Shown here: positions 10,620 to 22,205 of the stretch, piece by piece
Numbering within the stretch: the stretch's first letter is position 1
Layout of the letters: every line of letters begins with the position of its first letter
Assembly: GCA_011037195.1 (NCBI GenBank)
Contig: JAAEAF010007713.1
Coordinates: forward strand, 1 to 64,000
From: Triatoma infestans
Taxonomy: Eukaryota > Arthropoda > Insecta > Hemiptera > Reduviidae
Length of the DNA: 64,000 nucleotides
Direction of reading: 5' to 3'
Program-made: the position numbers and the translations under genes
Notes under the pieces: model-generated
What the model was told of the DNA's origin: nothing
What the model saw: the letters and a program-made list of their open reading frames with translations, nothing else
The model's database searches: none

Positions 10620-11147
10620 CTGGCGTTCCGATATTTTTGAAACTCGGAATTTCTACAACATATTTAATTCTAATTAACATTATTTAGATGATAGAATTGT
10701 TTAATTAACTGAAATAGCACTTTAGATGAAAACCTAACCCCACCTCTCCCGCATAACTGACCTTAAATGAATTTTTCCAAAGAAACATTTCAAATAAAAG
10801 TTGTAGCTCTTTGTATGTATAGTTGACATACCAAGTTTGAAAAAAATCGTCGGAGCTATTTTCGAGAAAAACGCATAAACGTAAAAAAAAAAACAACGAG
10901 TAAAGTAGTAGTTCCGGTTGAGGAATTTTGATAGATAACGTACTGCCATATGCCATTGTGATATCAAGTTACAAATTTCTATGGTTTTTCGTTTTTGAGC
11001 TATGCTGTACACATACATACACACAGACCATTTTCTAAAAACCACTTTTTTGGACTCAGGGGACCTCAAAACGGATATTTCCGGTGAAAACTCGATATCG
11101 AAAATTTGACATGTTTACAATTACTTGCTCTTACTAGGAGTAAGAGA
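10620..11147 (+). repeat. Repeat A, copy with complete right end
   Basis: The second half of the family is intact to its end: AACATATTTAATTCTAATTA, AATTTTTCCAAAGAAACATT, GTTTCAAATAAAAGTTGTAG, AATCGTCGGAGC, GTTCCGGTTGAGGAATTTTG, TTTTTCGTTTTTGAGCTATG, ACACACAGACCATTTTC, CCACTTTTTTGGACTCAGGG, GGATATTTCCGGTGAAAACT, and CTCTTACTAGGAGTAAGAGA followed by AAGTAAAA. The last part forms a hairpin (CTCTTACT/AGTAAGAG). No protein frame of note. Confidence 0.75.
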
Positions 11148-11799
11148 AAGTAAAAATTGCTAATAGAGAAAGTCGTGCGACTTTTTCAGTTTACGATGTT
11201 CCATCACAATGCGGAACACAGAAAGATGACAGATCCTGTTGGGTTTTTGTCTGGGAATTCCTTCCCGACCCAGGATTAAACTGTCTAATTGGTAAATATT
11301 AACTAACACTAACTCATTGCAACAAACTCATTCGTCATAATATTTGTGTTTACTTTTGTATAAAATCTTCTATTTATTTTTACACGCTTCGTAAAACACT
11401 AAAATTGTTTCTTCCTATGTTATGTCATCATCAATGCTAGTACGTTCTAGACGTTTCTCATTGACGTAGTTAATATACTCCTACGTATTATTTTACTACG
11501 ATATTAAACAATTGTGGATTGTGTGACACTATTTATTGCATTGATATTATTTCAGCATTTAGAATGAATAACTGTTTTATGAATAGCGTACTGTATTACT
11601 GCGTTTTTATCAGGAAAATACTAAGTTTAATGTACGGTTCGCTGTCCCACTGATCATACTGATTAACTGATTAAATATCTTCAGAAATTAATCATTTTTG
11701 CTAAATAATCTCTGTGGTTAGGAATATTTCTTTTGCTCGTAGATAACAGGGATCCCCAAGGACTTTGTTTAAAATGATTAACCAAATTCATTTTTAAAA
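11148..11799. other. Unassigned DNA
   Basis: Apart from a short stray A end piece (AGAGAAAGTCGTGCGACTTT near 11166), I see no feature. Confidence 0.4.
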
Positions 11800-12476
11800 T
11801 CCAAAATTCAATCAGATTTGGACCCGGGCCTCGTCGACAATTTTCAGCCATTCCGCACTGTCCCTGGCTTGTCTCCTCCACCTTCTTACACACATTTGTG
11901 TGAGGTCATTCAACCAAACGTAGATGGGGTCTACCTCTTACTCTGGCTCCACCTGGTTGTCCAAAGAGAAGTCTCTTGGGAATTCACTCTTCCTCCATTT
12001 TCTCCAGATGTTCCAGCCATCTTAAACGAGTCTGCTTTACACTGGCTCTCACTATATTCGCATCGCCATATAGTTCGTATAGTTCTCTACTTTTCCTATG
12101 GCGCCACTCTCCGTTAACTTATTTGGCTCCCAAATATCTTTCTGAGAACTTTGCGTCCCCGCTCTTACTTGTCACCACCCAAATCTCGCTTGCGTATATA
12201 ACTGTCGGCTTTATAATTGTTTTATATAAAACTATTTCGGCATCCCGTAATGGTATTTTAAATCGAAAAGCTTTCGATAAAGCGTACAGATATCTATTAC
12301 CTGCCGCTATCCTGGCTTTAATCTCTTCTTCTATTTCATTGTCTACTGACACGACTGCTCCTAAGTATTTAAATTCTTTTACCGCCAGAATGTTGTGTCC
12401 ACACATTTGCTTATGGGTTCTTGATGTCTTCGAGTACTTCGTTTTATTATCATTTATCATTTCAAATTCAACATAC
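11800..12476 (-). pseudogene. RTE-like LINE: end of reverse transcriptase
   Basis: The minus frame 12476-12119 reads NDNKTKYSKTSRTHKQ, then FKYLGAVVSVDNEIEEEI and VLYKTIIKPTVIYASEIW. This is the RT thumb and post-RT region typical of RTE-type polyproteins (EFKYLG, then LYGSEVW-like). It continues with frameshifts to about 11800 (RRKSRELYELYGD-like, then LRWLEHLEKMEEE-like and a GRPHLRLND-like block). The catalytic FADD part lies upstream and is absent: the element stops where LINE alpha copy 2 begins, so a later insertion may have cut it. Confidence 0.75.
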
Positions 12477-13054
12477 ATCCCACAACCCGGACATGCGGGA
12501 ATAGAGGGCAATGAAAGGGCGGATCAGTTGGCTAGGGAGGGATCATCATTACTATTTTGTGGTCTTGAATCAGCCCTTGCCGCCACAAAGAAGTTTCGCG
12601 ACAAACAGATTAGACTTTGGGCGACGAGAGTCTTGGATAATTGCTGGGGGGGACACGCAGGGGTGCCTCCAAGCTAAGAGATTTATAAAAGGAATAAGCA
12701 GGGAGTTTCGGAGTATCTCCTGTCCCTCAGTGGGACAGGTCTGAGGACCTTGGTGGAGGTAGTGACTGCACACACTTGGGCGTCTAGTCACTTGTTTAAC
12801 ACAGGGTGGACGTCTAGTCCCATTTGTCAGAATTGCGACAATGGAGTCAAGGAAACGGTGCATCACTATTTATGTCAGTGTCCCCGTTTCGCTGGTACTA
12901 GGTTTCGCGTATTTGTGAGGGTACCACTCTCGCAGGATTGCCTGGGCGAGTTGGAGTTCAAGGATATGCCGGGGGAGACTATTTAAGGGGATATGGGAAG
13001 CATCGGGGGGATAAAAACCATATAGGCTTGGGTCCCACGCTATCAAGCACCCGG

Positions 13055-13099
<45 letters not shown>
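12477..13099 (+). pseudogene. LINE alpha, copy 2: 5'-truncated, with (ATA)n tail
   Basis: It starts inside the last RNase H motif (PGHAGIEGNERADQLAREGS at about 12488-12546) and continues through a KFRDKQIRLWATRVLD block, TGLRTLVEVVTAHTWASSHL and a zinc-knuckle-like ICQNC...HHYLCQC at about 12823-12885. A stop follows near 12985 after ELEFKDMPGETI. The 3' end is a trinucleotide tail of about 14 ATA units (13058-13099). Several frameshifts are present. Sister copies: 9690-10460, 39485-40045, 46930-47450. Confidence 0.8.
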
Positions 13100-14340
13100 T
13101 ACAGTGCCATATTCATAACATTTAGTTATTAAGTACAAACCCCCTGAAACTCCCACTATAATAGACTCATACAAGTAAATACAAACTGTTTCGATTATCT
13201 ACGTTTAATTACGATATGCTTGCAATGAGGAGGATACTTCAAAAATATTCAAAAGTAATATTTCTGTTTATGTCGTCTGTTAATATAATTCTATAACACA
13301 GACTTTCTGCTTTCCTAATTTTAATATTTTCTTCTAACTGCAACGTATAATAAAATAATTAAGGGACGTTTACCGCCTAACAACTAACCAAAAGAATACT
13401 AAAATAATTTTTCGTAGAAAAATATTACAAATAAAAGTGATTATTTTACACATGCGCAGTAAGATCTCAAGTTTCAAGAAAACATTTAAGGAAATCCCCA
13501 AAAACTCAGAAACTTTTTCTTAGTAAAGTTGCAAGGCTTCGGTTAAACATTTTTAATTCAAAATTTAATTCAATCAGTGCTTTGAATTTATACAGGGGTG
13601 ACAGAATTTGAATATGACCGAACATTACTTACTAGAAGAATTTCTATATTTTAAAGCAAGCGATCGTGAACATCATTCACTTATAGATCGAATCAAACAA
13701 AAACAAGAAAAAAATTAAAAAGGACAGTTTCACAAATGAATTTAGTTAATTCAACATTTTATTTGAAAATAACATTTCCCTCTAGTAACTTGTTATTTTA
13801 ATGTTTGTTTCTCAATTTCTCGGACAAAACGCTTTTAGCTGGCTGTTGATAATGCTAACATTTAATCCTGAAATTTTTAAGTGCAAACGGCTACAAATTT
13901 AGGTCATAGGTTGAATTTTCGATAAAAACGCCATATAAAAAAAAGAAAATAGGGTCACTAATGGGACGCCCTCTACTTTAACTGGCTTATGTGAGCTAAA
14001 TAAATAAAACATAAAATTCATTGGGTGAAATTTTCATAATGTACTCTCATCGAATAAAAAAATCTTAGCACATCAATATGAGAAATTTTCTAAGTATATA
14101 AACAAGTGTTACAACAAATAGGATAACAGGAACAAAGAATATATTTCGTAATTTATTTGAAAATTATCCTCCGAAAATTTGGTCAAGATGAGATAATGCA
14201 ATGAAATTTGAGAGAAGTAATTCGATTCACAGGAGCACCCCCCCCCCCACTTACCCTTACACCTGATAATACAATTATAACATATAAAATGGCAAAATTT
14301 CCCTAAATATCAAATTTTGCTTATTTGTCCCAACATACTA
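13100..14340. other. AT-rich DNA, weak repeat A traces
   Basis: Near 13425-13590 there are decayed A landmarks (ATTACAAATAAAAGTGATTA, CAAGTTTCAAGAAAA, CTTAGTAAAGTTGCAAGGCT). Nothing else is recognisable. A poly(C) run is at about 14239. Confidence 0.4.
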
Positions 14341-14502
14341 GGGCAAGGTGAAAAGTTCTCGGCCTAGACCATAGATGCCACTGCTACAAATGAAATTATT
14401 GCTTTGTTCTGTTGGCACACTTGTTGCAAAAGTAAATACCAAATGTGAATTTGACCTGACAAATAGTTTATTTTATTCGGCTGTTTAAAATAAGCGTGTT
14501 AT

Positions 14503-15775
14503 ATGTTTTTTGACAAAATGAATAAACTTGAATTCCGTTCCGTAATAAAATTCTTCGTTTTGAATGGTTTATCGCCATCAAAAATTCATCTAAAGTTGGT
14601 GAAAGTGTATAAAGAGCCTGAACCTTCGTTATCAACAGTAAAAAAAAAATGGGCAGCTGAGTTTAAACGTGGTCGTATTGAAGTTGATCCACGTGAAGCG
14701 CGGCCAAAAACTGCAACTACCGAAGAAAATATCGAGAAGATACACAATACGGTTCTAGGTGATCGGCGATTAAAAGTGTATGAGATAGCTAATGTTGTAG
14801 GCATCTCAGAGAAAGAGTACGAGGGCACATTTTACACGAAGATCCAGTATGAGAAAGCTTTGTGCAAAAGATCACAAACAAATGAGGAATCGAGATTCTT
14901 AGCAGTATTTGTGCCTTTTTAAGAGGAATTTAAGGGAAGGGATTAGCTCAGTGGTAGCGCGCTGAACTAGCAACGCGGAGATCACGGGTTCGAATCCAGC
15001 GTGCTACTCTTAAATTTTCTCTTCCTAGGAGCCCCTACAGCTCACTGTCCGGTTGATGGCCAGTGTTGATCTTTAACGGGCGAACACTTCCGGAGGCCGG
15101 CAGTGCACTGAAGCAGGCTCCGGGCGCAAATGACCTCAGATGTTGAGACGCCTTAAATTGAAAAAAAAGAAGAAAAAAAAGAGGAATTTAACCGATTTTC
15201 TGCGCCGATTTGTTACGATGGATGAAACGTGGATTCACCACTTTATACCTGAGTCAAAACAACAGTCCAAGCTATGGATAGAAACCGGTGGCTCTGTACC
15301 AAACAAAGCAAAGACAATTGCATCGGCTGGAAAGGTTATGGCTAGTATTTCCCTTAATTCAAATATGGGTAACGTATGCCAAAGGGTCAAACAATTAATG
15401 GGGAATGCCACGCACATCTTGATGAAAAAATTAGAGAGAAAAGTGGCCTGGCTTGCAAAAGAAAAAAAATCCTCTTTCACCTAGACAATGCACAAAGGCG
15501 CTTTGGCAATGGGAAAATTGAGGGATATGAAGTATGAATTGTTGGAATATACTTCCTATTCGCCAGATTTGACTCCCTCTGACTTTCATCTATCCCAAAC
15601 CTTAAGAAATATGTGGCTGGAAAACGTTTTGTGTCGAATAAAGAGGTGATAGCAGCGGTAAATGGATATTTTGAAGACCTTCCAGAATCGCACTTCAGGG
15701 ACGAAATCCACTTATTGGAGAAACGTTGGACAAAGTGTATACAAGTAAAGGGACAACACTATTATTTCTAATAAA
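14503..15775 (+). pseudogene. Broken mariner transposase
   Basis: The 5' part (14518-14922) encodes the N-terminal helix-turn-helix DNA-binding region (FRSVIKFFVLNGLSPSKIHL; VKKKWAAEFKRGR; RPKTATTEENIEKIH). The SINE at 14934-15178 then interrupts it. After it the frame resumes with NLTDFLRRFVTMDETWIHHF (first catalytic D of the D,D34D triad), then PESKQQSKLW and SAGKVMASI. A deletion follows. HLDNAQ (second D, in a shifted frame near 15482) and SPDLTPSDFHL (third D, near 15560) remain. Stops and frameshifts rule out function. Confidence 0.9.
14934..15178 (+). mobile_element. tRNA-derived SINE (S1), copy 2, inside mariner
   Basis: The head GGGATTAGCTCAGTGGTAGC and GGGTTCGAATCC carry clear A and B boxes of a Pol III promoter. 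The body shares CTCTTCCTAGGAGCCCCTAC, GGCCGGCAGTGCACTGAAG and GGCTCCGGGCG with the other copies and ends in an A-rich tail. A perfect 13 bp TSD (AAGAGGAATTTAA) lies at 14921-14933 and 15179-15191. This is the best-preserved copy, and it is not a free tRNA gene because the tRNA-like part leads without a break into the SINE body. Confidence 0.95.
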
Positions 15776-15847
15776 AAAAAATGTTCACTACTAGGCCGAT
15801 AACGTTTCACCTTGCCCACATATATATACAATAGAGGTGGTGGTAGA

Positions 15848-16006
15848 GGTGGTACTGCGATTTTTCGTTTTGTGATATTCTGTTAAGCTTACCCACATTC
15901 CATTCCACAGACCATTCGCTAAAAACATTTTTTCGCAGGGGACCTTAAAAATGAATTTCCGGGAGAAAAATCAATTTGACACTATCGTTTGGAGTAAGTG
16001 AAAGTA
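15848..16006 (+). repeat. Repeat A right-end fragment
   Basis: Landmarks: CTGCGATTTTTCGTTTTGTG, CCACAGACCATTCGCTAAAA, GCAGGGGACCTTAAAAATGA, and GGAGTAAGTGAAAGTAAAAA at the end. Confidence 0.6.
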
Positions 16007-16281
16007 AAAAAATAAATTTTAATTGTACAAGAAAAGTATCAAGTGAAAAATGTTTGCTGAAACAGTTTTTTTGTTTTCAGTAAAGATTCTTTATAAATTC
16101 TTTATAAAGATTCTTTCAATAAAGACTTTACAGAATCTACCAAGTTATGTACTAAAATTAAATTACCTGTTTTTTATAATGTATTGGAAAATAAACTTTA
16201 TTGTTAACTTTTTAGAAATATCTTTCCTTTATTTTTTTTTTTAAATTCAATATTTTTATTTTGTTTATGAAATACCATATA

Positions 16282-16291
16282 CGCGGCCGCG
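16282..16291. other. GC palindrome CGCGGCCGCG
   Basis: A ten-base perfect palindrome with a NotI site stands in very AT-rich DNA. It may be chance or the trace of a CpG-rich unit. No flanking feature explains it. Confidence 0.3.
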
Positions 16292-16328
16292 GGTATGCGG
16301 AGATCTTTTTTTTTACAAATATTTAATA

Positions 16329-17232
16329 CGAGGGTATTCAATAAATAAGTAACGAGAGAAATCGCTGTAGCTCAGAAACGCGTTGTTCAATCAATACAAT
16401 CGATTCAGTGTATCAAGTTGGCATCCTTGTTCTTAGTTTCTCATCACCTGTTCGGGAGTATTTGGTAAGCATAACCTCAAATGTATTCAGTTAACAATGG
16501 CGAGTCCGCTCGAGCATTGCAACTCGGAAGAACAACGGTCAGTGATTAGATTTTTAGTTGCAGAGGGTACCAAAGGTACTGAAATCCACGAAAGAATGTT
16601 GAAAGTATTTGGGAATAATTGTTTTAACCGTTTGAACGTTTAGAAATGGGTAGAAAAGTTTAAAAGTGGCCGAGTAAGTGTGTGTGACGAGTAACAAAGT
16701 GGACCACCGGTTGAAGCTGCAACTTCCTCCCTTGAATCTCGCATTAAAGCGTTAATTCAGAACAACAGGCGTATTATTGTTGAACTCATAGCTGAAGAAG
16801 TGCACGCAATTGTTGGAACTGTCCATAATATTATTCAGAATAAGTTGTAGTACAAGAAAACTTGTGCGAGATTTGGGTTCCAAGCAACTTACAGACTCCC
16901 GCAAAGAAAGTGGATTGGGAGATCCTTCCACATCCCCCCTACAGCCCCAACCTCGCTCCATCGGATTTCCATTTGTTTGGACCCCTTAAAGAGGGTTTAC
17001 GTGGGAAACATTTTCAATCCATTGAACAAGTTCAAAATCAGATGTAAAAGTGGGTTCGAGATCAACCCAAAGAATTTTATGCCAGAGGCATACACAAATT
17101 TCGGAAGAACGATGGGATAAGTGTATAAATGTTGCTGGGGACTATGTTGAAAAGTGGAGAAAGTTTTGTATTTTGAGCTATTTCGTTTTTGAGCTATAGC
17201 GATTTGTCTCGTTACTTATTGAATGATCCTCG
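16329..17232 (+). mobile_element. Internally deleted mariner (family M1), copy 2
   Basis: It has the same ends as 6210-7083 (CGAGGGTATTCAATAAATAA at left; GAATGATCCTCG at right), with TA before and a decayed TG after. The frame starts at ATG 16499 (MASPLEHCNSEEQRSVIRFL), covers the HTH region with stops, reaches YKKTCARFGFQ, and then joins the C-terminal block SPNLAPSDFHLFGPLKEGL. The remaining end reads RDQPKEFYARGIHKF. The join falls at the same place as in copy 1, so both come from one deleted ancestor. Confidence 0.9.
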
Positions 17233-18150
17233 TGCATGAACAGTTTTGGCTTTGCCAATATTGAACTTTAAAAATTATTTTTTAACTGGAGAATTGCTAT
17301 CGTTTTATAAAAAACGATCACTTCTCAGCTAGAAACCTCTTTAAAAAAAAAGTAAATTAAAAAAATTGAAGGTAATAACCAATTCATTCTTAAGTGCCTA
17401 TTTGCCTTTAGGACTTTCATGGAGTTTTCATTCTGTTGGAAAGACTTTCTGTAAACAATGGAGAAATAAAAGAATAGTTATCTAAATGGACTTTCAAAAC
17501 AGTTGCAATAATTCTAATTATGATAAATGAAGGTTAAGTGTAATTGGTTGTTGTTTGCGTTAGTTTAGGGGGGGCCAGTACTAAGTAAGGCTAATTCATA
17601 AACTAAGTTTAAACAATTATAATTCTTAGTAGTTAAACAAAACAATATTAAAATCTTAGTACTTGAACAAAACAATGTTAGGGACCTTCAACTATGGGAT
17701 ATTCAACTATTTTATCTTTATATTTATAATATAGAATTGTATGACGTTTTCAAAATCCTAGAAATAATAAAGGAATTAATATTTCCTTTGTTAGACAAAC
17801 TTACTCACTACACATAACAAGCAATGAAGTGGAAACTAGTAAGGGACTATTGAAATGTTGGCTTTTTAATTAGAGCAGTTAAAGAATGGAGCCCACTCAA
17901 CCCATTATTTCATATGTACATATGAATAAAATAAAATATAAACACGTTACAATGCAGAGCTGCTCTAATATAACTATTTATACTATCTAATTATAATTGT
18001 ACTTCTTTATATTGTAGGTACACAGCAAAATGAAAACAACCAGTTGAAATTATTGTTCATCTTGATATGCTTACATAGTTGTAGTCCTAATATATTAGAA
18101 TTAATTTGTAACAGGTTATTTTTCTTCATAGAAATGCCAATCTTTTAGCC
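17233..18150. other. AT-rich DNA, no feature recognised
   Basis: No coding frame or repeat seen. Confidence 0.4.
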
Positions 18151-18179
18151 TTCATTTTTTTTTTTTTTTTTTAATTAAT

Positions 18180-18217
18180 CTCGACGTTTCGGCCTTTAGT
18201 TACGACATTTTCAAGAG
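18180..18217 (-). ncRNA. Hammerhead-like motif (repeat L)
   Basis: Minus-strand order: CTC, TTGAAAA, hairpin GTC...GGC, CGAAACGTC, GAG. CTC/GAG can form stem I, GAAA is present, and GTC is the preferred cleavage triplet of hammerheads. The core reads TTGAAAA where the canonical core is CTGANGA, which replaces the C3-G8 pair by U3-A8. A poly(T) run (18158-18172) lies upstream. Single copy in this window. Confidence 0.35.
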
Positions 18218-18299
18218 TTGACATGATTCATATTTATACACATCAAAACAACTGAAATTTGTAAAACTAATTTCTCTTTACTTTTTGTTCTCTCTATTT

Positions 18300-19025
18300 T
18301 TACCAACTGGTCATCGCCCAAGATATAGAAAACTCAGCATTTATATGCACCAGATTAATTGAAGAACTCGGGAAATGGGGGCTTAAGGTAAACCACAAGA
18401 GGAGTTTAGCAAATGTCTACGGATAGAAATTCTCTTACCCTCAACGGGGTTGAAATAAAAACGGTGGACCACTTCTGGGTTCGATTCTGCAAACGAATGG
18501 TTCCTCAAAAAAAGAAATTAATAAAAGGATTAATGGAAGGACGGAAAGTTATCAGCATGCTGAACTCCGTTTTATGGAGTAATAATATATTAAAGGGAAT
18601 GAAGAAGCTTATATATGATATCATAAAACAGAATATAATGCTTTATGGAAGGGAAAAATGGACTCTTGGCTCACAAGAAAAAAGGAAGCAACTGTCCATT
18701 GGCTTCGGATTTCTGGCGTCGGGCGGTGAGAAAGTCTAGACGGGAGAGAGTCAAAAACGAAGATATTCGGGAAATAATGGACACCAAGAAGACTGTGTTG
18801 GAATGCATCGCTGAAAGAAGTTTACGATGGTACGGCCATGTAAGAAGAATGCAGGATGAAAGATTGCCAAAGAAAAATTTTGATGTGGGAACCGGAAAGA
18901 AAAAGAAGAAAGAGAGGGCGACCAAGACTTGCATGGAAAAAAACTGTCATGGCAGGATATGGATTGACCAAGGAGGATGCTTTAGACAAAGAGAAATGGA
19001 GAACATATTTTTACATTATTCCTAA
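18300..19025 (+). pseudogene. RTE-like LINE: end of reverse transcriptase
   Basis: Readable pieces in order: NQLVIAQDIENSAFICTRL (just after the lost FADD motif), RNSLTLNGVEIKTVDHF, GRKVISMLNSVLWSNNI, KSRRERVKNEDIREIMDTKK, RSLRWYGHVRRMQDERLPKK, and a KKKKERATKT/KRGRPRLAWKKTV block in a shifted frame. This is the RT C-terminal half and tail typical of RTE-type LINEs. Frameshifts occur near 18475 and 18700. Its best relative in the window is 48365-49645. Confidence 0.8.
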
Positions 19026-19309
19026 ATTTTACATTATTGACTGAACAATGAAGTAGTTTAGCGAGGAAAACCTCAATTTGGGGAAAATCCTGGGGAAAAA
19101 CAAAATTTTGAATCGTCAAATTTTTTGACTTATATTTCAAAGTTTTTATGTTTTTGCACATTATGTTTTTGTATATTGAGTAATGATTATTATTTTAAAT
19201 TAGCAAGTTTAGTGATTAAGCTGTAACTTTTTTTTATTACAAATTAGTTCAACTTAAACCAAAATAAAAAACATAATCATAAACTAATCAGATGCTACTG
19301 AAACTATAA

Positions 19310-20900
19310 AAAATGATATTAATCTATTAAATGTAAAATGTAAAGAATTGGATCTCCAAATCATTCCAGGTAAATGTCGTTTAGTTCCCTTCACCAGAAA
19401 GAGGTGGTCAAGCAACGATATCAAGATAAAAATAGACAACAAAACCATAGCAGTAGAGAATAACTCTAATTTCTTGGCATATGGCTTGACTCTCGACTAA
19501 CCTTTAAATTTCACATTAAAGAGATAAAATCAAAATTAATGAACCTCAATATAATAAAAAACTTAGCCGATATATGTTGGGGGTGCCTACCCAAATATCT
19601 TACTCTTGTGGTACAAGGGAACAATCAGGGGCCACTATGGATTATGGGGCAACAGTTTATGGAAACGGCAACGAAAAACTGCTTCAGAATATAAATACGG
19701 TCCTAAACTCAGCCTTAAGAATACGTACTGGTTCGATAAGATCCACACCAGTAAATGCCCCCCTAGTTGTAGGAAAAGCTCCCCTCTGCTTAAGAAGAAA
19801 ATGGCTGAAAACTAAAAAATATGCAAGATTTACTTCGACAGTACATATCCTCTCCACAACATCATCAGCAGCATCATTCTGGGACAAGCTGGCTCCGATA
19901 ATATAGCTAATAAGTGCCTTAGTAATTTTGTCTCACTCCTCAAACGCTGTCAAGTAAATAAAGGTCACCCAGCTTTTCAACTCTCCCGTCCAATTCAACT
20001 CAAAAGCATTAACTGCTCTCCATGCATTGACAATATTTCGGATTCAAACGGAATCTTCCAAAACACATTCTTCAGATTTTTACAATAGCCATGCTCGCTG
20101 AGGATTATAGTGAACACTACAAAGTTTATACGACGCTACTAAGAAGATGCAATATACCGGAATAGGAATATATGATCCACAAAAACAATCTTCTTTTAGT
20201 TACCCTGTCGATCAAAATATATCAATAACAAGCCAGAATTACTTGCCACATTATACCCTCTACTATAACAGTTTACCTGAAACCAACATAGTCTTATTAG
20301 CTCCAAAGCAAGCTGCATTATGCTGAAGAACTGCTATCTGGGAAAATTAGACAACTATATCATATATAGTATTGCGCATGAAATAGATCACAGTGTCAAA
20401 AATTTCAAAATACAGTGGATACCTGGTCACATAGGCATTGAGGGCAATGAAAAAACCGATGAGGCAGCTAAAAGACAAAGTGATGATTTAGGACCCGATG
20501 TGCAAGATACAGTCCCCCATAATGAGATACTACTCAAATTAAAATGCAAGATGGTGGAGGAGTGGCAGATAGAGTACGACAAGTTATCAGAAGTAAAAGG
20601 GGTATTTCATCATGAAATGGTACTGAAGGTACATTTGAAAGCCTGGATTCACAGCGTCAAACTCACCAGACGGCACATAGTCGTTCTGACGAGGGTTAGA
20701 ACTGACCATGGTTTAATTAACAGAATACTAAATTTATTTAAAGTTGTGGTGTCCCCAAACTGTGTTGAATGTGGAATGGTTGAAACCATGCACTGCAAGA
20801 AGTATAGAGATGCAAGAAGTGACTGTTCACTTTTTCAGAAGCACAACAGTCTGAAAGAAATATATCTTCGACAGACAGTAGTACCCACAAACAATTAACT
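19310..20900 (+). pseudogene. RNase-H-bearing LINE remnant (beta)
   Basis: Early part: a post-RT region with a TMDYGATVYG block and LNSALRIRTGSIRSTPVNAP (19640-19760). A broken RNase H follows: a YTDAxKKM-like motif near 20134 with one base lost, a GIYDPQ block, APKQA, then IQWIPGHIGIEGNEKTDEAA at about 20413-20470. The reading frame 20320-20898 (192 residues) then holds the tail with LTRRHIVVLTRVRTDHGLIN and CVECG...MHC. Gene order RT, RNase H, zinc knuckle fits the I/R1/LOA group. Stops before 20320 show it is dead. Confidence 0.8.
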
Positions 20901-21129
20901 GCTTTCATAGAAAAAATAAAAATTTAATTTAAATGTTGTAAACTGGATGTTGAGGTTCGGTCATACAAAAGAACTCTTTTTAAATTTGTACCGACGTTTT
21001 AAAATTTTCAGTTAGAATTACAGAAGTAATTACTCTAGTTTAACCTGTCATCAAGTGTTGATAATTTAAATTTTAATATCTATATATTACACAAACTAAC
21101 TATTTACATGATTAAATCCATCAAAATTG

Positions 21130-22205
21130 CTACTTAAAAAATTTATCTCCCTTGAGCTGAAACAACACTGTGCTGGCGTCTTTTTAGACATCTCTAGAGT
21201 CTTTGACTGCGTGTGGCACGAAGGTTTACTGTGAAAGCTCAAGGGCCTCCTACCCTGTACCTACTACCTTGTCCTGAGATCCTTTCTAAGTGATAGATTC
21301 TTCCAAGTCACCCAGGCTCATCTACTTCCTTCATCTATCCCCAAGGCACCCATCTTATACACAATTTATACTGCCGACATCCCCGTTCACCTCAACACTA
21401 GCCTATTCACCTATGCTAATGATACAGCAATCCTATCACCTCACACCGATCCCGTTCTCTCCAAGCGCTCCTTGCAAATCCATCTCCACTCACTTGAATC
21501 CTGGTTAACGAAATGGAGAATAGAAATCAACCTCAACAAATCCCAATACATAGTCTTCACATTAAACAAAAAAGTACTCCCTCCCATCTATCTGTTCAAT
21601 ACTCCAATTTCTCCCGCAGACCACGTTCGTTATCTTGGACTATACTTAGACAAGCGACTCACATGGAATCCACATACGAGGAGACTTAAACGAATCACCC
21701 TCGACCAACGCTTCAGACTTCTGGCTAGACTTCTTGACAAACGCTCTAAACTAACACTTTTAAACAAAAGACAGCTTTACATCTCACAGCTCGCTCCAAT
21801 TTGGAGATATGGACTAGTACTATACGGCACTGCTTGCGTTCCAACCTCAATAGAATTCAAACCCTTCAGTCAAAAATCCTCCGTCGCATTGTGGACGCCC
21901 CTTTTTACCCGTTTGTCAACGACCTCGCCAAATCCCGATACAACAAATTCCTCAGTCACCTATATCCCTCCATCCGAACCCCCTCGTCCAAGCCCTTTAT
22001 TCCAACTCACTCCCAGGTAATCCCCAAAGACGGCTAAAGCGCCGTTGGCCCCGCGACCACCTGGATATCTAATGTCAGTTATCACTGGATAACTGACATT
22101 CACGACATTGCATGATACAGTATTCCTTACATCATATTTACTTGTTGCATTTATATAAATCATGCAGTTATAAATATTCAATAAATAAATAAATAAAATA
22201 AAAAA
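21130..22205 (+). pseudogene. Jockey-like LINE: partial reverse transcriptase and 3' end
   Basis: Readable RT blocks: AGVFLDISRVFDCVWHEGLL (21175-21235, start of the palm with an aspartate), FTYANDTAILSPHTDPVL (21407-21460), where the catalytic YADD is mutated to YAND, then SWLTKWRIEINLNKSQYIVF, VRYLGLYLDKRLTWNPHTRR and a WRYGLVLYGTA block. The end reads KRRWPRDHLDI-like (22035-22070), the common ending of Jockey ORF2. The 3' tail is (AAAT)n at about 22183-22203. The usual PQGSVLGP block is deleted near 21340. Confidently a Jockey-clade relative, and dead. Confidence 0.85.

Larger units (their letters stand above)
14341..15817 (+). mobile_element. Mariner (family M2) interrupted by a SINE
   Basis: Inverted ends (GGGCAAGGTGAAAAGTTCTC at 14341; inverse ending GTTTCACCTTGCCC at 15817) are preceded by TA (14339-14340). 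The right TA is not exact. Length without the SINE is about 1.23 kb, near the usual 1.3 kb, with a deletion in the middle of the transposase. The family differs from M1 (6210-7083, 16329-17232) in both ends and protein. Confidence 0.9.

Noticed and set aside
10363..11069. Several overlapping open frames
   Set aside because: They lie across repeat A and a (TA)n run; the same DNA recurs elsewhere with different frames, so they are not coding.
11976..12490. First part of the 233-residue frame at 11976-12677
   Set aside because: It is the antisense shadow of the RTE-like LINE on the minus strand; only the part after 12480 (LINE alpha) is real coding remnant.
14934..15006. Candidate tRNA gene (good A and B boxes)
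   Set aside because: It runs into the SINE body and poly(A), is flanked by a 13 bp TSD and recurs with the same body, so it is a SINE head.
16282..16291. NotI-containing palindrome as cloning vector sequence
   Set aside because: No vector sequence adjoins it; the surrounding DNA is typical AT-rich host DNA.
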